Assembly (NCBI GenBank): GCA_003023485.1 | Contig: PXSG01000062.1 | Span: 1-8,575, forward strand | Reading direction: 5' to 3' | DNA length: 8,575 nucleotides | DNA from: Halobacteriales archaeon SW_10_68_16 | GTDB taxonomy: Archaea; Halobacteriota; Halobacteria; Halobacteriales; Haloarculaceae | In this document: piece by piece, positions 1-4,871 of the stretch | Position numbering within the stretch: position 1 is the first letter of the stretch | Layout of the letters: the number at the start of each line of letters is the position of its first letter | The notes under the pieces: model-generated | The model's input: the letters and a program-made list of their open reading frames with translations, nothing else | What the model was told of the DNA's origin: nothing | Database searches by the model: none | Translations under genes and position numbers: made by a program

Positions 1-164
1 TGAGCACACGACCCCAGCCCCGACCCGACACAGGACCGACGGAGACCGACACCACAGAGACGACCCTGCCGTTCGCACTGAGAGACGCCCCGGTCACTTT
101 CTCGCCGCACAACACCGACCCCTGTCCGGAGATGTTTGCCGACAAGTGGACCGCGAATCAGTGA
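1..164 (+). CDS. Small uncharacterised protein, first base of start codon probably just outside the window
   Basis: An open frame runs from codon position 3 to a TGA at 162-164. The window opens with TG, so if the preceding base is A this is a complete 54-residue protein starting exactly at the edge (inferred); otherwise it is the tail of a longer one. The N-terminal half is rich in P, T, D and E and looks disordered. The C-terminal half, from about residue 23 (LPFALRDAPVTFSPHNTDPC), is more ordered in composition and ends in KWTANQ. One Cys is present and no membrane segment or known motif is seen. Third codon positions are mostly G or C, as in neighbouring genes, which supports coding. It ends 60 bases before the RHH regulator, which has its own promoter. 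I do not recognise the family and assign no function. Confidence 0.45.
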   Translation, partial: STRPQPRPDTGPTETDTTETTLPFALRDAPVTFSPHNTDPCPEMFADKWTANQ

Positions 165-194
165 CTGGTCCGCTCTCCCCCGTGTGACACAACG

Positions 195-210
195 CCTTTG
201 CCCGCGGGCA
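195..210 (+). promoter_or_regulatory. Promoter of the RHH regulator with overlapping perfect 12-base palindrome
   Basis: A CCTTTG box at 195-200 lies 28 bases (counted from the first T of TTT) before the ATG at 225, the spacing seen at the other promoters in this window. Overlapping its 3' end is TGCCCGCGGGCA at 199-210, a perfect palindrome. A palindrome between the TATA-like element and the transcription start is a typical place for a repressor site. RHH proteins bind DNA as dimers and often repress their own gene, so autoregulation is the natural inference. Binding itself is not shown. Confidence 0.5.
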
Positions 211-224
211 GCGTCTTCCCCCGC

Positions 225-434
225 ATGACCGAGTACACGACGGTGTCGATCCCGAAGGACCTGGCCGACCGGGTCGAGGAGACCATCGAGGGGACCAGCT
301 TCTCCAGTACGAGCGACCTCGTGCGTTTTCTCCTCCGGAGCATCGTCATCAAACACCAGCAGGAAGGGCAACTCACCGAGGCCGAGTTCTCCGAGATCGC
401 CGACCAGTTGCGCGACCTGGGATACCTGGAGTGA
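225..434 (+). CDS. Ribbon-helix-helix (CopG/Arc-type) transcription regulator, 69 aa
   Basis: This is a small DNA-binding protein that probably acts as a dimer or tetramer. Residues 4-10 (YTTVSIP) form the expected N-terminal beta strand, which pairs with a second subunit and enters the major groove. Residues 11-21 and about 28-43 form the two helices, joined by a turn (TSFSSTSD) of the kind usual in archaeal CopG-like proteins. The charged C-terminal helix (about 49-66) is an extension of unknown role. The ATG at 225 was chosen over an in-frame TTG at 198 because the strand motif begins directly after it and a TATA-like CCTTTG box lies 28 bases upstream. The TTG version would add nine residues unrelated to the fold. 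The gene converges on the JAMM-like gene with 13 bases between stop codons. Its target is unknown, but the palindrome in its promoter is the obvious candidate. Confidence 0.85.
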   Translation: MTEYTTVSIPKDLADRVEETIEGTSFSSTSDLVRFLLRSIVIKHQQEGQLTEAEFSEIADQLRDLGYLE

Positions 435-447
435 ACACGAACTTGCG

Positions 448-861
448 TCACAGCCCCGGACGCTCCTCGGGCGGTTCGACATCGAGGACGGTAAAGTCCT
501 GTTCGCGGCCGCTGCGGTCGAACGCCGCAAGCGACTCCTCGTCGTAGGGCGGGACGGCGACGAACACCACTTCGTGGAGGTCGTCCCGGGTCGAGAGCCG
601 CAAATCGCCTTCGGGATGGGAGACGAACCGGCCCTGGGTCTGTCCCGCGGGAGTCCCCATGTCGACGCCGAAGACGGCACTGACCGCCCCGCCCGAGTCG
701 GGCATGTAGAAGTGTGTGAACACGGGCGTCTCCGCGGTCAGGTCGGCCTCCGAGAGGTCCTCGGCGGGCGTGACCGCGAGGGGGATGGTCGTCCCGTCGG
801 GGTCGCGCTCGCCCGCGAGTCGCAACAGCGACTGGACGAGACCGCGCGTCGCGTAGAGCAC
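448..861 (-). CDS. Degenerate JAMM/MPN-like protein, uncharacterised haloarchaeal family, 137 aa
   Basis: The layout recalls an MPN (JAB1/Rpn11-type) fold: an N-terminal helix (residues 5-17), a strand at 25-31, then FTHFYMPD (48-55) and GRFVSHPEGDLRLSTRDD (77-94). The last segment parallels the JAMM motif G-x-x-H-x-H-P-(x)n-S-x-x-D. Here the first metal His is Val80, H82-P83 survive, and S90 with D93 or D94 could be the remaining positions. The N-terminal catalytic Glu is not evident. I infer a protein with the fold but without ordinary metalloprotease activity; this rests on motif reading only. The in-frame GTG at 867 is possible, but the GTG at 861 lies 29 bases after a TATAAGAG box, matching local promoter spacing, so I prefer it. 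The gene follows the MBL-like gene on the same strand and has its own promoter. Confidence 0.7.
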   Translation of the reverse strand: MLYATRGLVQSLLRLAGERDPDGTTIPLAVTPAEDLSEADLTAETPVFTHFYMPDSGGAVSAVFGVDMGTPAGQTQGRFVSHPEGDLRLSTRDDLHEVVFVAVPPYDEESLAAFDRSGREQDFTVLDVEPPEERPGL

Positions 862-882
862 ACCCACCCTACGACACCACGA

Positions 883-890
883 CTCTTATA
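883..890 (-). promoter_or_regulatory. TATA box of the JAMM-like gene
   Basis: TATAAGAG reads on the minus strand from 890 to 883. Its first base is 29 bases before the GTG at 861, consistent with a leaderless transcript starting at that codon rather than at the GTG at 867. Confidence 0.6.
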
Positions 891-934
891 CCGTGGGACA
901 TGCAGTCGCAGCCGGCCACGCCGAGGCCCGACGA

Positions 935-1633
935 TCACACCGGCAGGAAGGACTTGATGTTCTTCAGGTAGAGCCCGGGCGTGCGACCCCGTGCCCCCGA
1001 GAGGGCGTCCTGGAGGGCTCCGGTCGCATCCTCGTGGATACCGGCGCCGTGGCCGACCAAGACGCGGCCGGGTTCGAACCGCGCGAGACGCCGCGGCGGT
1101 TTCAGGCGCAACGCGGGGTGGACACCGAGGCGCTCGCCGCTGGCGAGGAAGTAGTCGGTCGTCCCGACGGCTTCGGGCACGACCAGCACGCCGTTCTCGC
1201 GGTCGACCAGCGCCACCTCGGTCCAGGCGAAGTTGTCGACGACCGTCCGGGTGCTGTAGCCCGTCCCGGGTAGTTCGCCGTGGAACCGCTCGACCGGGGC
1301 GTCGATGTCCTCGGCGATACCGTCCATCACGTCCGGGACGTAGACGGGGACGTCGTGGCGCCCCGCGATGACCCCGGCGTCGCGCTTGTGGCGATCCAGG
1401 AGGACGACGACGCCGGCGACGTCGCCGAACTCCGCGAAGAGATCGTCGATCCCGGGAGCGTCGACCGGGTCGACGACCCAGACGTCACCCTCGACGGCCA
1501 GCGCGTGACTGGCACGCTGCATCGCCTCCTCGGGGTGGGCGATCCAGCCGACGCCGCCCCTCGTCTCGTCGTCGGACCCGAACCGGTCGATCTCCGTCCA
1601 CTCGGTCGCCGGACCGGAGGCTTTCATTGGCAT
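935..1633 (-). CDS. Metallo-beta-lactamase-fold-like protein lacking the His cluster, 232 aa
   Basis: The overall plan is that of the MBL fold. A strand-rich N-terminus ends in DVWVVDPVDAPG (50-61), where active members have the 'vlIDtg' strand. Then comes GVVVLLDRHKRDAG (74-87), where the metal motif T-H-x-H-x-D-H should be, followed by VPVYVPD (95-101). Near the C-terminus FEPGRVLVGHGAG (186-198) matches the conserved 'l.pGHG' loop. In the metal motif the Asp is kept (D85), but both preceding His are Arg81 and Lys83 and the following His is Ala86, so normal dinuclear zinc binding looks impossible. It may be a non-catalytic or altered member; the substrate is unknown. The ATG at 1633 is supported by a CCTTTTGT box 29 bases upstream. 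A longer frame upstream runs antisense to the VOC gene and is not real. The gene is divergent from the VOC gene. Confidence 0.72.
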   Translation of the reverse strand: MPMKASGPATEWTEIDRFGSDDETRGGVGWIAHPEEAMQRASHALAVEGDVWVVDPVDAPGIDDLFAEFGDVAGVVVLLDRHKRDAGVIAGRHDVPVYVPDVMDGIAEDIDAPVERFHGELPGTGYSTRTVVDNFAWTEVALVDRENGVLVVPEAVGTTDYFLASGERLGVHPALRLKPPRRLARFEPGRVLVGHGAGIHEDATGALQDALSGARGRTPGLYLKNIKSFLPV

Positions 1634-1656
1634 ACGCGCCGGTACGAGCGCGGCGG

Positions 1657-1664
1657 ACAAAAGG
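1657..1664 (-). promoter_or_regulatory. TATA-like box of the MBL-like gene
   Basis: CCTTTTGT on the minus strand, with its T-run starting at 1662, lies 29 bases before the ATG at 1633. This agrees with a leaderless start and fixes the first Met of MPMKAS rather than the second. Confidence 0.5.
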
Positions 1665-1744
1665 TCCCACCCCAAAGGGCGTGGGTGGGGACGCGGCTGC
1701 GGTTCCGGTGGCGCGGTCGTGCGCCGCGAGCGGTGACCCGAGAA

Positions 1745-1751
1745 TCTTTGA
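1745..1751 (+). promoter_or_regulatory. TATA-like box of the VOC gene
   Basis: TCTTTGA has its TTT starting 28 bases before the ATG at 1775. With the box at 1657-1664 on the other strand it forms a divergent promoter region of 141 bases between the two start codons. Confidence 0.5.
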
Positions 1752-1774
1752 CCCGCGCGCCCGAAGGCCCGCCC

Positions 1775-2383
1775 ATGCTCTCGGGGCCACGCTGGCTCGC
1801 GCTGGAAGTCAAGTACCTCGACCGCGCGCGCTCCTTCTACGAGGCGTTTCTCGACCTCGAGGTCCGCCGCGAGACAGACACGGAGGCGGCCCTTGCGGTC
1901 GGCGAGACTGACCTGGTCTTGCGGACACCGAGCACCGTCCCCCGTGGGGGGTTGCACACCCACTACGCGATGTCGGTCCCCGCGACGGAATACGACGACT
2001 GGTACGACCGCCTCGACGAGCGGTTCGACCTGGTCGAGCACCGCTTCGGGGCCGCACGCTCGCTGTACTTCTACGACACGGAGGGCAACTGCGTCGAACT
2101 CGGCGAGCGGACCGACACCACGCTGGGCTTCGACGTCGTCGACGAGAGCGAGGACCGCGAGCGCGTCCGGCTGAGCTGTGGCGCCTTCGACGTCGAACTC
2201 TGGGAGCCACACCTCGGCCTCGCGGACGCTCGCGGGGGCGTCCACGTCGACCTCGGCATCGCTGCCGAGGACCCGCAGGGGGTCGCCGACGCGGTCGCCG
2301 CGGACGCACTCGCGGTCACGTCGGTCGAGGACGGTGTCCGCGTGCGCGACCCGGACGGGCACTACCTGACGCTCGTCGAGTAG
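1775..2383 (+). CDS. VOC superfamily (glyoxalase/bleomycin-resistance-like) protein, 202 aa
   Basis: Residues 6-110 form a paired beta-alpha-beta-beta-beta unit of the vicinal oxygen chelate fold: WLALEVKYLDRARSFYEAFL (7-26) is the classic first strand and helix, and FYDTEGNCVELGER (99-112) is the typical end with a metal-ligand Glu at 108. HTHYAMSV (61-68) begins the second half and carries candidate ligand His. The first-strand ligand, usually His, corresponds to Trp7. Residues about 137-202 add another partial module (GGVHVDLGIA, then VRDPDGHYLTLVE), so the protein has about one and a half units. Known VOC enzymes include glyoxalase I, ring-cleaving dioxygenases and fosfomycin-type resistance proteins; nothing here picks one. 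The start at 1775 fits the box at 1745-1751. It converges on the L21e gene with 30 bases between stop codons. Confidence 0.85.
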   Translation: MLSGPRWLALEVKYLDRARSFYEAFLDLEVRRETDTEAALAVGETDLVLRTPSTVPRGGLHTHYAMSVPATEYDDWYDRLDERFDLVEHRFGAARSLYFYDTEGNCVELGERTDTTLGFDVVDESEDRERVRLSCGAFDVELWEPHLGLADARGGVHVDLGIAAEDPQGVADAVAADALAVTSVEDGVRVRDPDGHYLTLVE

Positions 2384-2413
2384 TGGTTCAGGAGAGAAGA
2401 CGGGAGGGAGACG

Positions 2414-2704
2414 TTATTCCTGTGGCCGGAGGTGCGCGGGCTTGACGATCAGCGTCTTCTCGACCCCGCCGTCGGTGATGGCGACCTTGTAGGCCTCGCC
2501 CTGCTGGCCGACGACGGTCCCGGTGTGGCCGTCGAACCGCGGGTGGTACCGGCCGCCGGGGACGCTCGGGTCGAGCTTGAGGTGGACCGGCTCGCCCTCG
2601 GCAAACTCCTGGACGGCCCGCTGTGGGGGCGACATCCCGCGCTCTCGCGCGCTGTTCCTGAGTTTGTTGCGCGTTCCCTGGCGTGGTCCGTTCGAGTTAG
2701 GCAT
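2414..2704 (-). CDS. rpl21e: 50S ribosomal protein L21e
   Basis: This is an archaeal/eukaryotic-type component of the large ribosomal subunit with no bacterial counterpart of the same fold. The 96-residue length is usual for haloarchaeal L21e. The N-terminus is basic and G/N/R-rich ([20 protein letters not shown]), as expected for an rRNA-binding tail. It is followed by an SH3-like barrel with the conserved segments [20 protein letters not shown] and [18 protein letters not shown]. The ATG at 2704 is preceded by a strong AT-rich box (2729-2735), so it appears to have its own promoter, although it lies only 38 bases downstream of EF-1 beta and may also be read from there. A pyrimidine-rich stretch follows the TAA on the coding strand and could help termination. 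Confidence 0.96.
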   Translation of the reverse strand: MPNSNGPRQGTRNKLRNSARERGMSPPQRAVQEFAEGEPVHLKLDPSVPGGRYHPRFDGHTGTVVGQQGEAYKVAITDGGVEKTLIVKPAHLRPQE

Positions 2705-2728
2705 ACGCCGGAGTTGGCTACTGGGACG

Positions 2729-2735
2729 TATAAAA
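2729..2735 (-). promoter_or_regulatory. TATA box of the L21e gene
   Basis: TTTTATA reads on the minus strand from 2735 to 2729, about 30 bases before the ATG at 2704. It lies in the 38-base gap after EF-1 beta and is one of the most AT-rich spots in the left half of the window. It supports independent transcription of the ribosomal protein gene. Confidence 0.6.
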
Positions 2736-2742
2736 CGTGCGT

Positions 2743-3009
2743 TTAGAGGCGGCCGACGTTCTCGACGGAGACGGACTCGACGTCCTCGACCGCGGCGAAG
2801 GCTTCCTCGACGGCGTCGGTACCGCCGGCCTCGTCCGGGACGACCACCGTCGGGAGCAGTGCGACCAGCCCGAAGGCCACGTCGTCGCGCTTGAAGCCGT
2901 TGATCTTCGCCCCCTCGGGGAGGGACTGTTCCAGGCGCTCCTGGAGGTCGTCGAGGTCCACGTCCGGGCTCTCGGGCATCACCTTGAGTTCGGCTGCGAC
3001 CTTGCCCAT
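2743..3009 (-). CDS. ef1b: Elongation factor 1-beta (archaeal EF-1 beta)
   Basis: An 88-residue protein beginning [19 protein letters not shown], the standard archaeal aEF-1 beta start. In the family it is the guanine nucleotide exchange factor that reloads EF-1 alpha with GTP during protein synthesis. It consists of a single ferredoxin-like beta-alpha-beta-beta-alpha-beta domain: first strand 3-10, helix about 18-30, [23 protein letters not shown] (about 35-57), then the acidic helix [15 protein letters not shown] and the last strand ESVSVENVG. Length and order match the family. It starts one base after the stop codon of the zinc-finger gene, so the two are almost certainly co-transcribed and probably translationally coupled. 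An AGGGGA (3017-3022, minus) seven bases before the ATG could act as a weak ribosome-binding site, which this internal gene would need since it cannot be leaderless. Confidence 0.96.
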   Translation of the reverse strand: MGKVAAELKVMPESPDVDLDDLQERLEQSLPEGAKINGFKRDDVAFGLVALLPTVVVPDEAGGTDAVEEAFAAVEDVESVSVENVGRL

Positions 3010-3010
3010 G

Positions 3011-3190
3011 TTACGGTCCCCTGAACCCACAGTCGGGGCACTCGTAGAGGTTGCTCTGCTTGCGACACTTCGCACACCGGTAGATGCGGTACCCACACTC
3101 GGGGCAGTCGAACGACGCCGCGCTCGTGCCGGCGATGTTGATGCCACACGAGATGCACTTCTGCTTGCGTTTGCCGTCACTCTCGCTCAT
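3011..3190 (-). CDS. Small four-motif CPxCG-type zinc-finger protein, 59 aa (HVO_2753-like)
   Basis: Translation from the ATG at 3190 gives 59 residues with eight cysteines in four pairs: C12/C15 (CISCG), C29/C32 (CPECG), C39/C42 (CAKCR) and C51/C54 (CPDCG), enough for two zinc sites. The segments [20 protein letters not shown] and [21 protein letters not shown] closely follow, from memory, the small haloarchaeal protein HVO_2753 of Haloferax volcanii, which has two zinc-binding pockets and for which swarming and biofilm phenotypes have been reported. Its molecular role is not settled. Its place directly before EF-1 beta, with a one-base gap, argues for a link to translation (inference). The start follows a CATAAGAG box by 29 bases. 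It is short enough to be missed by automated calling. Confidence 0.93.
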   Translation of the reverse strand: MSESDGKRKQKCISCGINIAGTSAASFDCPECGYRIYRCAKCRKQSNLYECPDCGFRGP

Positions 3191-3211
3191 ACCCTCCGTA
3201 TCGCCCGGTCG

Positions 3212-3219
3212 CTCTTATG
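3212..3219 (-). promoter_or_regulatory. TATA box of the zinc-finger/EF-1 beta operon
   Basis: CATAAGAG reads on the minus strand from 3219 to 3212, 29 bases before the ATG at 3190. It closely resembles the TATAAGAG box of the JAMM-like gene. It lies in the 72-base gap after the dehydrogenase-like remnant. Confidence 0.6.
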
Positions 3220-3262
3220 CGTTGTCAAACGTCGCGCGGAGCGAGTGTCGGAGGCTGTGAGA

Positions 3263-4135
3263 TCAGTGACTCGGATCGTCGGGACCGCTCTCGGGACGGG
3301 ACACCTCGGGGATCGACACCGCGGGCTCGACCGGCCGGTCGTCCTCCCAGACGTAGAACCCCTCGCCGCTTGCGAGTCCGGTGTTCCCCTCGGCCACCAG
3401 GTCACGGAGCAGGTCCGGCGGGTCGAAGCGCTCGCCGAGTCGCTCCCGCAGGTGTTCGAGCGTCTCGAGTCGCTGCCCGAGTCCGGCACGGTCGGCGTTC
3501 TCAAGCGGGCCGGCGGGATGGTCGTGACCGAGTTCCATCGCGTCGTCGACCGCCTCGACGCCGGCGACACCCTCGTCGACGACGCGCATCGCCTCGACCT
3601 CCAGGGCCAGGATCGTCCGGGTGGCCACCGCGCCGGGCGCGTCGCGGACGACCACCGGCGAGCGGCCGATCCCGTCGACGAATTCGGTGGCACGCTCGCG
3701 GGTCTCCCGGCTGGTCTGCTCGGCGACGACCACCTCCACCAGCGGGCGCGCCAGCGGGTCTTGGAAGCGCAGGCCGACCGCTCTGTCGGGGTGGCGCAGC
3801 CCCGCTGCGGCCGCGGTGACACCCACGTCCCCCGTCGGCGCGACGAGCGCCTCCCGATCGGCGTACTCCTCGATCTCGGCGAACCGCTCCTGCAGTGCCG
3901 TGGACTCGACCGTCGTCGTCTCGAGGACGACCCCGGCGTCGGTGACGGCGGCGTCGAGGCCGGTCGTCGCCTCCAGGTTCTCGACGGCCGTCACGCGGGT
4001 CCCCGGCTGCAACTCCCCGGCGTCGACCGCGTCGTCGAGGCGCTGCTCGACGGTGTCGATGCCGTCCATCGCGGCGGCCACGGTCTCGTCGTGGAGGCTG
4101 ACCGCGTGGCCGGCGACCGCACAGAGCTGGGCGAG
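3263..4135 (-). pseudogene. 3-hydroxyacyl-CoA dehydrogenase-like gene with broken N-terminus
   Basis: The first usable start is a GTG at 4081, giving 272 residues, but homology to the 3HCDH family continues upstream in frame: LAQLCAVAGHAVSLHDET reads back to 4135 and is then cut by a TAA at 4136-4138. Beyond that stop the same frame gives GTGNA, apparently the remains of the NAD-binding G-x-G-x-x-G loop, so a few codons are lost or changed and the Rossmann start is gone. The C-terminal domain is recognisable (MELGHDHPAGPLENADRAG; GEGFYVW at 240-245). Active-site residues are also altered: the catalytic His in 'GxHFFNP' is Arg105 (GLRFQDP, 103-109), the 'NTSS' Ser is gone (APTGDV, 81-86), and the Asn before Arg155 is Thr154; only the Glu of LVEVV remains. 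It cannot be a normal beta-oxidation enzyme. It follows sop closely on the same strand. Confidence 0.75.
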
Positions 4136-4161
4136 TTAAGCGTTCCCCGTTCCTGTGGCGG

Positions 4162-4869
4162 TCAGTCCGCCGCGGTCGCCTCGGCAGGCGTGTCGATGTC
4201 CCGATCCGCGGTGACGACGTAGCCGTTCAGCGCGATCAGGCCGAACCCGACCTTCGCGACGATGTCGATGTAGGAGACGACCAGCGCCGTCGTCTCGACG
4301 TCCATCACCTGGAGGGCGTTGGGGCCGACCAGCCAGATGACCGGGTAGACCAGCCACAGCACGACGAGGAACGCCCGCAGTTTCCGGTAGAGGGCGAAAG
4401 TTGCCTCGTCGCGCTCGCGGGCCGCCGCGTCGAGGGGCACGTAGGCGTGGTAGACCACCGCCGCGAAGGCGACGACGCCGACGAGGTACAGCACCCACTT
4501 CAGGGGCGCGCCGACGATGGCTGCGGCCAGCCCGAGAACGATGGTCGCAGCCTGCAGGCCGGCCGCCCGGGAGACAAGCGAGGTCGACGCGCCGGCGAAC
4601 AGCCCCAGATAGAGGATGTGCAGCGGCGTCGTCAGCAGCCAGTCGACGTACCGGGGGACGAACACGGTGCCGCCGACGGCCGATTTGAGGGCCCCCATGT
4701 CCAGCGCCATCAGCGCGTAGGCGACGACCGCGATGCCGGGCACCGCGACCAGGACCCCGTACTCGCGCCGTTTCGAGTCGGGGACGAGCAGGAAACCGTA
4801 GGCGAGCGCGAGCGTTCCGAGAGCCATGCCGACTGCGCCGAGCGTGAACCAGAGTGTGATCGATGCCAT
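4162..4869 (-). CDS. sop2: Sensory rhodopsin, SRII-like phototaxis receptor, 235 aa
   Basis: A seven-helix retinal protein of the archaeal membrane that senses light (SRII-type: blue-green, repellent) and signals through its paired transducer. The helix C signature RYVDWLLTTPL (73-83) carries Arg73 and counterion Asp76. Lys206 in IVAKVGFGL is the retinal Schiff-base lysine, and Asp202, Trp172, Tyr175 and Trp179 line the pocket. The proton-donor position (Asp96 of bacteriorhodopsin) is Tyr87, as expected for a sensor rather than a pump. Tyr200, a transducer-contact site in Natronomonas SRII, is present, but the residue before the lysine is Ala205, not Thr or Ser. The ATG at 4869, two bases after the htr stop, was preferred over a TTG at 4875; GGTGGA (4879-4884, minus) nine bases upstream may act as a ribosome-binding site. 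A Haloarcula 'SRM'-type receptor is an alternative assignment. Confidence 0.9.
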   Translation of the reverse strand: MASITLWFTLGAVGMALGTLALAYGFLLVPDSKRREYGVLVAVPGIAVVAYALMALDMGALKSAVGGTVFVPRYVDWLLTTPLHILYLGLFAGASTSLVSRAAGLQAATIVLGLAAAIVGAPLKWVLYLVGVVAFAAVVYHAYVPLDAAARERDEATFALYRKLRAFLVVLWLVYPVIWLVGPNALQVMDVETTALVVSYIDIVAKVGFGLIALNGYVVTADRDIDTPAEATAAD

Positions 4870-4871
4870 GG

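Noticed and set aside
1280..1774. Upstream extension of the VOC gene to 367 residues
   Set aside because: The added part is antisense to the MBL-like gene and has no VOC features; the ATG at 1775 begins the fold and follows a promoter box.
1634..2362. Upstream in-frame extension of the MBL-like gene, giving 475 residues
   Set aside because: It runs antisense through the well-supported VOC gene and the divergent promoters; the ATG at 1633 has a box at the right distance.
2384..2413. Intrinsic terminator between the VOC and L21e genes
   Set aside because: There is a pyrimidine-rich tract on the minus strand but no T-run or hairpin clear enough to list as a terminator.
2743..3180. 145-codon minus-strand frame extending EF-1 beta upstream
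   Set aside because: The added residues are Ser/Arg/Thr-rich and overlap the zinc-finger gene in another frame; EF-1 beta begins at [10 protein letters not shown] at 3009.
4162..4869. Proton-pump function for the rhodopsin
   Set aside because: The cytoplasmic proton-donor position is Tyr87 rather than Asp, and the gene is paired with a transducer.
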